Positions 1 to 6,870 of a DNA stretch of 38,355 bases are shown one piece after another. Location: positions 1 through 38,355 of the forward strand of contig JBAZZY010000028.1 in NCBI GenBank assembly GCA_041658565.1, written 5' to 3'. The notes below the pieces were generated by a model that worked only from the letters and a program-made list of their open reading frames with translations, made no database searches and was not told the DNA's origin. Both the position numbers and the translations under genes were made by a program. Position 1 is the stretch's first letter. Every line of letters starts with the position of its first letter. The DNA is from Actinomycetota bacterium. Its GTDB lineage: Bacteria; Actinomycetota; AC-67.

Positions 1-68
1 CACAGGCAGCGGTGTCTTCGTCACGACGACCTCCGGCTGGATCTTCGCTTTCGCGCCGACCTCGTTGA

Positions 69-189
69 TTCGGCGCTGACGGGGTTCTCTACCAGATGGG
101 AGCGAGGTACTACGATGCGTCGATCGGGCGCTTCGTTTCACGCGACCCGGCGGACGCCGATGCGTCGGAGAGTTCCTATGTGCACGCGC
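69..189 (+). pseudogene. RHS-repeat protein remnant (core-end motif only)
   Basis: The plus-strand frame containing position 96 encodes the conserved end of an RHS/YD-repeat core, with LYQMGARYYDASIGRFVSRD as the recognisable motif, followed by DPADAD. In intact RHS proteins this motif closes the beta-shell and is followed by a variable C-terminal tip, often a toxin. Here the same frame has a stop at 66-68, just upstream. RHS similarity fades near position 189 and the DNA then becomes the 3' part of folK in another frame. I therefore read it as a dead fragment left by recombination rather than an expressed gene. Whether a fuller RHS gene lies upstream cannot be seen from this window. The identification rests on one strong motif; the exact limits are approximate. 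Confidence 0.7.
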
Positions 190-246
190 GCGCTCATAGC
201 GTGCCCGCGTTCCTCGAGGGTGACTTGATTCCCCGTCCGTGGACCG

Positions 247-516
247 AATACGTTCGTCGAAACCGCTTTGGGGCGCGTGCGGGCCGGCGAGGAACGATGG
301 GGCCCGCGCGCGATCGACATCGACTTGTTGTTGGTCGGCGATGAGGTCGTTGCCGACGAAGACTTGATCATTCCCCACCCGCGAATGCACGGGCGCGCGT
401 TCGTGCTCGTGCCGTTGGTGGAGATCGCACCCCACGCCGTAATCCCCGGCCACGGCAGCGCGCGCGCGCTGCTGCAGGGAATCTCGACGGCTGGTGTCCA
501 CCGCCTGGACGAATAG
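247..516 (+). pseudogene. folK: folK 3' fragment (HPPK), 5' part missing
   Basis: This frame encodes the C-terminal part of 6-hydroxymethyl-7,8-dihydropterin pyrophosphokinase, the folate-pathway enzyme that pyrophosphorylates hydroxymethyl-dihydropterin. Visible family motifs are ERWGPRAIDIDLLL, with the two metal-binding aspartates, and HPRMHGRAFVLVPL. The first roughly 70-80 residues of the family are absent. The frame is closed by a stop at 226-228, and upstream sequence is RHS-derived. A TTG at 268 could only yield an 82-residue fragment without a ribosome-binding site. In actinobacteria folK normally lies just upstream of the DUF2520-panC operon, which here starts at 9941, so this appears to be the broken native locus. 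The fragment's last codons are duplicated at 1432-1483. Confidence 0.75.
465..516 (+). repeat. folK 3'-end repeat, copy 1
   Basis: These 52 bases at the end of the folK fragment encode the tail ALLQGISTAGVHRLDE plus the stop. They recur at 1432-1483 as the end of a lipoprotein gene. About 43 of 52 positions agree by eye, including an identical 19-base block that covers the GVHRLDE region. The two copies bracket the first lipoprotein module (517-1483). Confidence 0.7.
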
Positions 517-573
517 GCCGTGCATCCGTCCGCCGTTCGCTGTCCTTCTCGAATGGAACCCCTGCGCGCGCCC

Positions 574-701
574 TGGACATAAGCGGCATCTAAGACTACC
601 TTCCCGCCCCGAGGCTCCAGCATCGTCCCCGGGTCCGCCGTCGGACCCCCTTGCCTTCGCGGGCCTCGTGTCTTTGGCGCGCGACGGGGGATGGACATGA
701 G
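574..701 (+). repeat. Lipoprotein leader repeat, copy 1
   Basis: This is the first of three copies of a duplicated leader; the others are at 1867-2000 and 3957-4030. It ends with a G-rich ribosome-binding site (GGGGGA), a short spacer and the start ATGAGRCT. Copies 1 and 2 align almost base for base over about 130 bases, including a C/G-rich block near 598-640; copy 3 has only the last 75 bases. In this copy the downstream reading frame has lost its signal peptide (see 697-795). Confidence 0.75.
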
Positions 702-795
702 ACTTACCCGAGGGCTGCGGGAACCACACTTCTTGCGCGATGGACGGTCCAGATCAAACGCGACCGGTCAGGCGACAAACGGGAATCGTGATTGA
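697..795 (+). pseudogene. Orphaned 5' end of a leader-driven lipoprotein gene
   Basis: Reading from the ATG at the end of leader copy 1 gives a 32-residue peptide beginning MRLTRGLRE. This resembles the MRLTKVLRC and MRLSRRPW starts behind the other leader copies. No hydrophobic signal segment follows, and the frame stops at 793-795. The peptide overlaps the start of the next real gene (788) in a different frame. I infer a recombination scar where the leader was kept but its gene was replaced. A small functional leader peptide is possible but unsupported. Confidence 0.4.
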
Positions 796-1483
796 GTTGA
801 TCCGCTGCTCGCGCCTCCCGCGCCCCGTGTGGCGTCGCGCGCTCTTGGGCGCGGCTCTTGCTCTTGCGGGCACCGCCTGTGGGGGCGCAAGTTCGAGCGC
901 GACCGGGGTGTTCGTGCTTCAGGAACGGGGGGTGCGGGTGTTCTTCATTGTCCCCGCCCCACTCAACCACCCGGCGGTGGAGGAGGTCGAAACCGCTCGG
1001 CGGAGCTTGGGGGCTCCACCGCCCGCCTACTACATCGTTGCGCATGTTGATAATCGCCGGGGTCGGAAGGCCTATTTTCCGTCTGGAGTCAGTTTGCGAG
1101 GGGTGTCGGGCTGGCATCGGACATGGAATTCCAGGGACTTCTTGCTGAACCGTGCAAGGAATGATGGAGACACAGTGCTTCCGCTATTGAGACGTATGCA
1201 GCGCGACGCTCGATTCACGGGAGACGTGCCGGCTGGGCGAGAATCTGACACCGTGCTTGTTGTCTGGGCGGGCCCTCTGACAGTGGCTGGCCTCCGCGAC
1301 GTATCGAACTTCCGAAAGGGCGTCGAGTTCGAGGTCTGTGGGGCTGGATCAGCGGACTCCTCTTTGTGCAAATGGGCCAAGGCGAGCTTCAAGCCGTTCA
1401 CCTGGGGTCCTGCTGCGGCAGACGCGAGACCCGCGCTGCGGCAAGGGATCTCGCCGTCCGGCGTCCACCGCCTGGACGAATGA
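788..1483 (+). CDS. Predicted lipoprotein, unknown function, ending in a folK-derived tail
   Basis: The product is a 231-residue secreted protein. It has a basic N-terminus, a hydrophobic stretch at residues 18-30 and a lipobox-like AGTAC with Cys31, so it is predicted to be lipid-anchored outside the membrane. I chose the GTG at 788, which places the signal peptide at the terminus; a start at 740 would bury it. The mature part carries no domain I recognise. The last 17 residues (ending GISPSGVHRLDE) match the FolK C-terminus, so the 3' end looks recombined. The stop overlaps the next start in an ATGA, implying translational coupling with the 54-residue gene and then the small membrane protein. 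Confidence 0.6.
   Translation: MIELIRCSRLPRPVWRRALLGAALALAGTACGGASSSATGVFVLQERGVRVFFIVPAPLNHPAVEEVETARRSLGAPPPAYYIVAHVDNRRGRKAYFPSGVSLRGVSGWHRTWNSRDFLLNRARNDGDTVLPLLRRMQRDARFTGDVPAGRESDTVLVVWAGPLTVAGLRDVSNFRKGVEFEVCGAGSADSSLCKWAKASFKPFTWGPAAADARPALRQGISPSGVHRLDE
1432..1483 (+). repeat. folK 3'-end repeat, copy 2
   Basis: This is the second copy of the folK tail (see 465-516), now forming the last codons of the lipoprotein gene 788-1483. The reading frame is preserved, so the encoded tails GISTAGVHRLDE and GISPSGVHRLDE are clearly related. Confidence 0.7.
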
Positions 1484-1644
1484 GCGTGTCTTCGACGACC
1501 GGCGGCATCCACGGCTATCTTCCCCGCTTGGTGCCTCAAGACCCGCGGACGATGGAGGAGATGTCGGACGGCATGAACCTGTTTGTATTCCAGCCGACGA
1601 GGTGCGGTGGGGTCGCGCACCTTGGCTACGGGTCGCGGGGGTGA
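1480..1644 (+). CDS. Small hypothetical protein (54 aa)
   Basis: This short frame starts with an ATG inside the upstream stop (ATGA, 1480-1483) and ends in a GTGA that supplies the start of the next gene (1641). Both junctions look like translational coupling, and that is the main support for it being real. The protein is soluble-looking and contains GGIHGYLPRL; I recognise no family. The segment encoding GIHGYLP resembles in outline the DYLPAP-coding DNA of leader copy 2 (about 1880-1905), so it may be a diverged relative of the leader's upstream half. Confidence is low because it is so short. Confidence 0.35.
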   Translation: MSVSSTTGGIHGYLPRLVPQDPRTMEEMSDGMNLFVFQPTRCGGVAHLGYGSRG

Positions 1645-1832
1645 GCAAGCTCGCGGGCGGCGCCGTGTTGTACGGGTCCGTCGTGCTGTCGTTCTTTGCG
1701 CTCGTTCTCTGGCCCGTCTTTCATGCTCTTCGTCGTGGGCGGTGGGTGTGGGTGTTTCTCGTGTGCGTATTTCTGCACGTGGGCGGATTGGCTTATTGGA
1801 TCCGGCATGCGCTGACCCGTCGGCCGGCGTAG
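1641..1832 (+). CDS. Small two-helix membrane protein (63 aa)
   Basis: The protein has two hydrophobic segments, about residues 6-25 and 37-53, joined by a basic turn rich in Arg and Trp (ALRRGRWVWVF). This layout resembles the N-terminal hairpin of phospholipase-D-nuclease-type membrane proteins and similar small actinobacterial membrane proteins, but without a catalytic part. The GTG at 1641 overlaps the stop of the 54-residue gene. It probably sits in the cytoplasmic membrane. Its role is unknown; the coupling suggests it is made together with the upstream lipoprotein. Confidence 0.55.
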   Translation: MSKLAGGAVLYGSVVLSFFALVLWPVFHALRRGRWVWVFLVCVFLHVGGLAYWIRHALTRRPA

Positions 1833-1866
1833 GGCTGGCGAGAAACGCCGCGATCCGATGCGTCTT

Positions 1867-2000
1867 TGGACATAGGCCGCATCGACGACTACCTTCCCGC
1901 CCCGAGGCTCCAGCATCGTCCCCGGGTCCGCCCGTCCGTCGGGCCCCCTCGCATCCGTGAGTCTTGTGTCTTTGGGCGCGCGACGGGGGATGGACATGAG
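1867..2000 (+). repeat. Lipoprotein leader repeat, copy 2
   Basis: This is the most complete leader copy and lies directly in front of the Kelch-type lipoprotein gene. Against copy 1 (574-701) it differs mainly by small indels around 1930-1945. It ends with the G-rich ribosome-binding site 1985-1990 and two in-frame ATGs, at 1990 and 1996. The first has no room for a ribosome-binding site, and its equivalent in copy 3 is ATC, so the second is the likely true start. Confidence 0.75.
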
Positions 2001-3198
2001 GCTGAGCCGAAGGCCGTGGCGGAGCAGAGGTTGTCGCCCCGCGTGGGCGTGTCTCGGGGCTGGCGCCCTCTTGCTTGCGGCCTGCACGGGACCGGTGAAC
2101 TGTGACATTGCCGCGGGTACTTGGGAGAAGATGCCCTCCTCGCCGGCGAGCTTCAATTGGGTGGCGGGCAGTGTCTGGACCGGGAAGCAGGCCATCGCGT
2201 GGAACAACAGCGACAGCGCGAGTCTTGATGCGCGTCAGGGAACGTGGCGCACTATCCGGCCCGCCCCCGAGATCGGCCGGCACATGGGCTTTGCCTCCTT
2301 TTGGACCGGACAGGAGGCTCTGTTTTGGGACGACGGCGGGCTCGACCAGGGCGGGGATCCGCTTGGGGAACTTGGCGTTGCTTACGACCCCGCCGAGGAC
2401 CGGTGGCGCCGCATTGCGCCGTCACCTCTTCCGGCTGGGGGCGGCCACGTTGGGGCGTGGGACGGTCATGAGTTGCTTGTGTGGGGCCCGGGCGCACAGG
2501 GCAAGGCGGAAGCGGCCGCGTATGACCCCGGCGCCGACCGTTGGCGCGCGCTCCCGCCCGGGCCGCTGAGCGCGCGGTCGGGAGCCGATGCGGTTTGGAC
2601 CGGGACTGAGTTTCTGCTGTGGGGTGGGAGCCGGGGCGGGGGGAAAGTCGTTGACGGAGAGTTTGTGCCACCTACATTCCTTGTCGACGGCGCCGCATAC
2701 ACCCCCGCGACGAACACCTGGAGACGGATCCCACCCGCACCGCTGCGGCCGCGAGATTGGAACACCGCGCTGTGGACCGGAAAGGAGATGATCATCTGGG
2801 GAGGCACGGCAGATTTTGCGTTTCTCGGCGACGGGGCGGCATACGATCCCGCCCTTGATCACTGGCGCTTGCTCAAGGAGGCCCCTGTTGCGCGACGATC
2901 CTCCGGCGTCGCCTGGGATGGCCGGGAGATGCTCGTCTGGGGTGGTGTGGGGAGGACCGACGACAAGCTCGGGGAAGGAGCCTCAAACGACGGGTTCGCG
3001 TACGACCCGAGCGAGGACTCGTGGCGCGCGTTGCCGCAAGGTCCGCTTGCACCGAGGATCGGGACCCTGACCGCTTGGACTGGAGCAGGATTGCTGATAT
3101 TCGGAGGGTGCTGCAACGAGTCGGACCTTGACTACCAAGATGGTGCCATCCTGAAGGTGGCCCCGTCCTGCCGCGCGCCGGGCAGCCGCGCGAAGTAA
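1996..3198 (+). CDS. Kelch-like beta-propeller lipoprotein
   Basis: The product is about 400 residues, with a signal peptide and lipobox (LLLAAC, Cys30), so it is predicted to be anchored outside the membrane. The mature part is built of repeats of roughly 50 residues. Each has a WxGxExLxWGG strand, then AYDPxxDxWRxLPxxPL. I count seven W-R motifs (GTWEKM, GTWRTI, DRWRRI, DRWRAL, NTWRRI, DHWRLL, DSWRAL), which fits a seven-bladed Kelch/galactose-oxidase-type propeller. Such propellers usually bind proteins or glycans; no catalytic residues are evident. The start at 1996 is preferred over 1990 because of ribosome-binding-site spacing and comparison with the other leader copies. The duplicated leader in front suggests it is expressed like the gene at 4026. 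Confidence 0.8.
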   Translation: MRLSRRPWRSRGCRPAWACLGAGALLLAACTGPVNCDIAAGTWEKMPSSPASFNWVAGSVWTGKQAIAWNNSDSASLDARQGTWRTIRPAPEIGRHMGFASFWTGQEALFWDDGGLDQGGDPLGELGVAYDPAEDRWRRIAPSPLPAGGGHVGAWDGHELLVWGPGAQGKAEAAAYDPGADRWRALPPGPLSARSGADAVWTGTEFLLWGGSRGGGKVVDGEFVPPTFLVDGAAYTPATNTWRRIPPAPLRPRDWNTALWTGKEMIIWGGTADFAFLGDGAAYDPALDHWRLLKEAPVARRSSGVAWDGREMLVWGGVGRTDDKLGEGASNDGFAYDPSEDSWRALPQGPLAPRIGTLTAWTGAGLLIFGGCCNESDLDYQDGAILKVAPSCRAPGSRAK

Positions 3199-3372
3199 GG
3201 GAATGGACATCAGATGACATCTTCGTTTCGGGATGCTCACCGGTACGGGCGCAAATCGGGAGGGCCACAACTCCTCAATGGGCGGACCTGTCGCCACGTC
3301 CCTGCACGCGGCTGGATCGGATCCGGTCTGCTGCGGGTAGGAAACAGGCGGAGCATGTCGAACGGAGACGCT

Positions 3373-3921
3373 GTGAGAACTACCAGGGTGGTGCGAGCGG
3401 TAGCGCTCTTGTCGCTGATGGTTCTGAATGCCTGCGGTGGCGCAGGGGCGACTCGCGGCGCCGGGGTGCCCAGAGCCTTCATCACCGGAACGCCTTCGAT
3501 GGCAACTCACGTTCCGAGCCCACCCGTCAAGCCGCCGGTTCGAAAGGGCTCTGTTTACGGCACCGTCCTGCTGCGCGGCGGGAATTGCATGCCCACGATT
3601 GAATCGGACGAGCCCTCTTCGTGCGGCGAGGTGCTTCACGAGCGGCGGCGGGTGTTCGTGTACGCGCCGCCTCTTCGCTGGAGCGACTTCGATGGTGCCG
3701 ATTACGAAGGGCCGAGGCGACCTCACAGGGTCACCACAACCGCACGCGACCGGTACTCCATCCCCCTCGCGCCGGGGGAGTACTCGGTGCTCATTGAGTC
3801 GTATTCGGGTCGTCCCGCGATGGGGTCACCTTGTTCCTCGGGCTCGTACTGCGGTTGGGTTCGCGTGCTTCCCGGGCGTTCCGCGCGCGTCGACTTGGAA
3901 CTCTTCGAAGGCGCCTATTGA
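3373..3921 (+). CDS. Predicted lipoprotein with carboxypeptidase-regulatory-like domain
   Basis: The product is about 182 residues, with a clean lipoprotein signal (basic start, hydrophobic core, LNAC with Cys21). I chose the GTG at 3373 because a GGAG lies five bases upstream; ATGs at 3355 and 3214 are in frame and possible. After a Pro-rich linker, the core has GSVYGTVLL, a TTARDRYSIPLAPGEYSVLI stretch and a closing VRVLPGRSARVDLEL. That is the pattern of a transthyretin-like or carboxypeptidase-regulatory beta-sandwich, usually an accessory or adhesion fold. Five cysteines in the mature part could form disulfides. A degenerate trace of the leader end (GGGAATGGACATCAGATG) lies at 3200-3217. 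Confidence 0.65.
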   Translation: MRTTRVVRAVALLSLMVLNACGGAGATRGAGVPRAFITGTPSMATHVPSPPVKPPVRKGSVYGTVLLRGGNCMPTIESDEPSSCGEVLHERRRVFVYAPPLRWSDFDGADYEGPRRPHRVTTTARDRYSIPLAPGEYSVLIESYSGRPAMGSPCSSGSYCGWVRVLPGRSARVDLELFEGAY

Positions 3922-3956
3922 GGCGCCATGCTCGCCGTTTCATGTGGCTGGTCGGC

Positions 3957-4030
3957 CGGGTCCGCCGTCCGGCACCCCTTACATTCGCGGGCCTCGTGTC
4001 TTTGGGCGCGCGACGGGGGATCGACATGAG
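3957..4030 (+). repeat. Lipoprotein leader repeat, copy 3 (3' half)
   Basis: Only the last 75 bases of the leader are present, from the GGGTCCGCCGTCC block to the start codon. The first of the two in-frame ATGs seen in copies 1 and 2 is ATC here, so translation must begin at the second (4026). This copy therefore decides the start choice for the whole family. Confidence 0.75.
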
Positions 4031-4598
4031 GCTCACAAAGGTCCTGCGGTGTCTTGTCGGCGTCGCACTGCTCGTCGGCCTCACTGCATGCACCCGTGGG
4101 GACGACGCGGCCGGCCGACCGCATCCGTCATCCGACCACCCGCTGGTCCTTGCCGGCGGGAGCGAGCCTTCCGGCGACGCACGAGTGACGGCGCTGTGGA
4201 GTCTTCAGATCTACTTCGATCAAGCGGGTGACTTCTGTCTGGCATTGGCGGTATCTCATGGCCGCACTAGCAGTCAGTGTGGTCCGGAATCCCTCCTCGA
4301 AACTTGGCTCCCCCGGCTGCATTTCGCGCCTCAAGCTGAGTACGAGGAGAACGCAACCTACATCTACGGCGCGGCCTGGGAAGACGTTGACCGCGTCCGC
4401 GTGGATGCTGGAAACCGCGACCTGGCAGCGCGTGTGGTTCGCGTCCCCGGTTTTCGAGTTCGCTTCTTTGCTTTACAGGCTGTGCCCCGGCTGCAGGAAG
4501 TACCTGAGGTCGTCGCATTCGATGAGGGCGGCAAGGTACTTACCAGCGTGAAGCCATCCGTCGGGGGAAGCCCGGGCTACATCCCCAGGCGCAACTAG
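4026..4598 (+). CDS. Predicted lipoprotein, unknown function
   Basis: The product is 190 residues and starts MRLTKVLRC with a lipobox at GLTAC (Cys22), so it is a predicted outer-face lipoprotein. The start is fixed by leader copy 3, where the alternative upstream ATG is mutated. The mature part is a mixed alpha/beta sequence with a central aromatic and acidic stretch (residues 105-125) and no family I recognise. Apart from the first few residues it is not similar to the other leader-driven genes, so the leader is shared while the cargo differs. Confidence 0.65.
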   Translation: MRLTKVLRCLVGVALLVGLTACTRGDDAAGRPHPSSDHPLVLAGGSEPSGDARVTALWSLQIYFDQAGDFCLALAVSHGRTSSQCGPESLLETWLPRLHFAPQAEYEENATYIYGAAWEDVDRVRVDAGNRDLAARVVRVPGFRVRFFALQAVPRLQEVPEVVAFDEGGKVLTSVKPSVGGSPGYIPRRN

Positions 4599-4657
4599 AT
4601 GCAATCTGGAGACTGCAGTTTGGTCGTCGGCGACATTGGGGCGTGCGGGGTGATGAG

Positions 4658-5137
4658 ATGAAGCCGGGTGTGGTTGTCCGCACGCTGGCGGTGGCCTTCG
4701 CAATCGGCGCGCTGGTCTTGGTCAAGGTTCTTAGTGGGGCCGCGCCGCCGCCGAAACCCGCGCGTGACAAAGCTCTGCAGTTCTTCGCTCCCAAGGCCGT
4801 TCCTGTGCGCGTGTTGTCCCTTCCCAGGGGAGTCGAGCAGCATGGCGAGTTCGCTTGCTACGCATCGAGGAACCCGGATACGGGTGAGTTTCTGGTGCTG
4901 GGGTCCGGCGGGGAGCTGGTGGTGAGAGAGTCGGCGCTGCTTGAGATGCGGCTGGTCTCGCGCTGGGGGAGCAAGAGAGTGGAGGTTGAGAAGAGCATCG
5001 ACACGCATCCGGGGATGAGGATTCCGGCCCTCTTCTTCGCTCCCGTTCTCGGCCCTCCCGGACGGCTCAACGACTGCACTGCGTCGTTCTCGCTGTCTGC
5101 GCTGTCGGGGGAGCCGATTCCAGCCCCGAGCCGGTAA
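4658..5137 (+). CDS. Membrane-anchored hypothetical protein
   Basis: The product is 159 residues with one N-terminal hydrophobic segment (about residues 7-28) and no lipobox cysteine, followed by a Pro-rich linker and a predicted extracytoplasmic domain. I chose the ATG at 4658; a GTG at 4643 is in frame and gives five extra residues. No domain is recognisable. It closes the plus-strand series of secreted proteins, 59 bases after the previous gene, and its 3' end faces the convergent minus-strand module. Confidence 0.55.
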   Translation: MKPGVVVRTLAVAFAIGALVLVKVLSGAAPPPKPARDKALQFFAPKAVPVRVLSLPRGVEQHGEFACYASRNPDTGEFLVLGSGGELVVRESALLEMRLVSRWGSKRVEVEKSIDTHPGMRIPALFFAPVLGPPGRLNDCTASFSLSALSGEPIPAPSR

Positions 5138-5237
5138 TCACTGCCTCGCTGAATGCCTCGACGGAAGCCGGCTTGCGCCTCCTCGGAGAATTCAGATGCG
5201 TTGCGCAGAGGCGTACTTCGTCCCCAACTCCGGCGTC

Positions 5238-5276
5238 ATCGCTCCAGCACTCGCTTACCCTCACGCCGTCCGGCCG
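5238..5276 (+). repeat. 39-bp direct repeat, copy 1 (DUF402 3'-region fragment)
   Basis: This stretch matches 7167-7205 at 36 of 39 positions. The second copy lies inside the DUF402 gene and encodes, on the minus strand, RREGERVLER. Here the same minus-strand frame reads RREGKRVLER and then stops. The two copies bracket the wHTH/nucleotidyltransferase pair. The rest of 5138-5299 holds no gene I can support. Confidence 0.75.
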
Positions 5277-5299
5277 GATCGCCGGGAGTTGTCCGAAGC

Positions 5300-6256
5300 C
5301 TACTGCGACGCCGACGTGCGGCGATGACTCGGTGCAAAGACCTTCATGTCCGCCCCGGCCAGCCCTTGCGCGAGTGTTCCGGCCCATTCCTCGAATCGCT
5401 CCGCAAGGACTTCTCCGGAGCCCAGGATCGCCGGCACTTCCCACCCCGCCAGACGAATGGAGTTCTCGGCCGCGCGAAGGTCCACTCCCGCTGTGACTGA
5501 GGCGCCCATGTCGTCGATCTGCCCCGACGCGTCCGCGTAGCGCTTGACGAACGCGAGCACCCGGAAGATGTTGATCCACGCCGGGAAGAAGTCCGGCAGT
5601 TCGCCGACGGATGCGACGAACCTCTCGGGTGAAATTGGTCTGTACCGCTTGGAGTTTCGGACCGCGATCACGTCGAGGAGCCCTCCCATTCGCAAGGATT
5701 CGAGAGCGTCGAAGACGTTTCGCTTCGAGTAGCCGACCGCGTCCGCGATGTCTGCCGCCGACAGGCTCGCGGACGGATCGGCAAGAAACATCCGAACGAC
5801 CTCTGCCCGCGTGGTAACGCCAAAGACCGACCGGAGACGCAGTTGCACGAGAGAGGGCCGGGCGAAGTCGGGCATGTGCGACCGACCCGTCGGCTCGAAC
5901 TTGTAGCCCTCCGTCGCGTAAGGCCAGTTGACGTTGCCGTGTCGATTGACGGTGCCCGCAAAGGCGCCGTACATGGATCGCAGATCGGGGAAGTCCCTCC
6001 ACGAAGTCTCGAGCAGAGTCCGCAATCGCGTGGCCGACACATGACGGCCGAATTCGATGCACCAATCCGTAACTTCGTCGCGGAGTCTGCGATCGATCTC
6101 GCGGAAACTCGTCGTGAACAAGATCAGAGGTTCGATGTCGATGGCGTGGCTCGTGTGCTTCCTGCCCCACCCCGACACCCCGGCCTCGGCCCACATGCTC
6201 CAGAGGAGGGACAGGACGCTCTCGTCGAGCGCCGACCTAAAGTTCGTCGTCCGCAT
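5300..6256 (-). CDS. wHTH protein paired with a nucleotidyltransferase (AbiE-like regulator/antitoxin?)
   Basis: The product is 318 residues. The N-terminal half is helical and unrecognised. Residues about 140-205 look like a winged helix (TRAEVVRMFLADP, then a SAADIADAVGYSKRNVFDAL recognition region and GGLLDVI wing). The C-terminal part is again helical. It begins inside the upstream nucleotidyltransferase gene, overlapping it by 20 bases, so the two are co-translated. In AbiE-type toxin-antitoxin systems a wHTH protein (AbiEi) represses the operon and neutralises a nucleotidyltransferase toxin (AbiEii). The pairing fits, but the gene order is reversed and this wHTH is central rather than N-terminal. 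A transcription regulator outside any toxin system remains possible. Confidence 0.6.
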   Translation of the reverse strand: MRTTNFRSALDESVLSLLWSMWAEAGVSGWGRKHTSHAIDIEPLILFTTSFREIDRRLRDEVTDWCIEFGRHVSATRLRTLLETSWRDFPDLRSMYGAFAGTVNRHGNVNWPYATEGYKFEPTGRSHMPDFARPSLVQLRLRSVFGVTTRAEVVRMFLADPSASLSAADIADAVGYSKRNVFDALESLRMGGLLDVIAVRNSKRYRPISPERFVASVGELPDFFPAWINIFRVLAFVKRYADASGQIDDMGASVTAGVDLRAAENSIRLAGWEVPAILGSGEVLAERFEEWAGTLAQGLAGADMKVFAPSHRRTSASQ

Positions 6257-6818
6257 CGCTCACTCCCAGATCCGCGAGCGTTCTGACGAGCAGCATGCGG
6301 AAGCCCATCGACACGTCGTGGCTCATCGCCCATCGGCCTGCCGCAAGCAACTCCTCCCGGCTTGGCGTGAGTCGGCGAAGATCGTCGATGTGCTTTGGGC
6401 TCATGCCGTCCGCAGCCGCGTACACCTTGAAGTGGATCTGATCGAAGCGGCCGGCAAGGTGCAGAACCAATCCACCGTAGATGCGAGTTTCAAGTCTCTC
6501 GTCGAATCCGCGGGGCAGTCCTAGATCGAAGAGTCCCGAAGATTCAGCGTTCAACCACTTCGGTCCCAGCCCGAGAACCGCGGCGACATCCGAGGCCGCT
6601 GTGAGAAGTTCGTCGGGCAGCGGAACAGCCGTTGAGGGGTGCCCATCGCGCATGAGTGCCACGATGTCCAGGTCCTGGGTGGGGCGATGCATCAATCCCA
6701 GAAGCAGCAGGCTGCTCCCTCCGACGGCGACAAGCTCAAACCGGAGGTTCCGCGCGCGCAGCGTTTCTCCGAGAACGGTGAGAGCCCGCTCGAGTTCTTC
6801 TCGCCCGAAATCCTTCAC
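6237..6818 (-). CDS. DUF6036-like nucleotidyltransferase-fold protein
   Basis: The product is 193 residues. It carries the hallmark of the DNA polymerase-beta-like nucleotidyltransferase fold, VAVGGSSLLLLGLMHRPTQDLDIV, with GGS at 33-35 and the metal-binding D49xD51. A later MSPKHIDDLRRL segment fits DUF6036/AbiEii-type proteins, which cluster with antitoxins or regulators. I start it at the GTG 6818, because a TAGAGT -10-like box lies seven bases upstream; a TTG at 6854 would add 12 residues. The gene overlaps the wHTH gene by 20 bases. Likely role: toxin or modifying enzyme of a two-gene module. The substrate cannot be told from sequence. Confidence 0.65.
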   Translation of the reverse strand: MKDFGREELERALTVLGETLRARNLRFELVAVGGSSLLLLGLMHRPTQDLDIVALMRDGHPSTAVPLPDELLTAASDVAAVLGLGPKWLNAESSGLFDLGLPRGFDERLETRIYGGLVLHLAGRFDQIHFKVYAAADGMSPKHIDDLRRLTPSREELLAAGRWAMSHDVSMGFRMLLVRTLADLGVSDADDEL

Positions 6819-6825
6819 GACTACT

Positions 6826-6870
6826 ACTCTAGCCTGGGCCGTCAGGATGGTCAATCTCTCGATTCGAGAG
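6826..6870 (-). promoter_or_regulatory. Promoter and palindromic operator of the nucleotidyltransferase/wHTH module
   Basis: Reading on the minus strand, TAGAGT (6831-6826) lies seven bases before the GTG at 6818, suggesting a leaderless transcript. Upstream, 6856-6870 is a perfect inverted repeat (CTCTCGA-T-TCGAGAG), well placed as an operator for the wHTH partner. The rest of 6871-7014 shows nothing I can name. Confidence 0.45.

Noticed and set aside
1072..2283. 403-codon minus-strand frame across the lipoprotein genes
   Set aside because: It crosses three genes and a repeat, is Arg/Ser/Pro-rich and lacks any motif.
574..4093. Minus-strand peptide start MSIPRRAPK present in all three leader copies
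   Set aside because: The match follows from the DNA repeat itself; downstream sequences diverge and no ribosome-binding site is evident. The plus-strand reading, with a good ribosome-binding site and lipoprotein starts, explains the repeat better.
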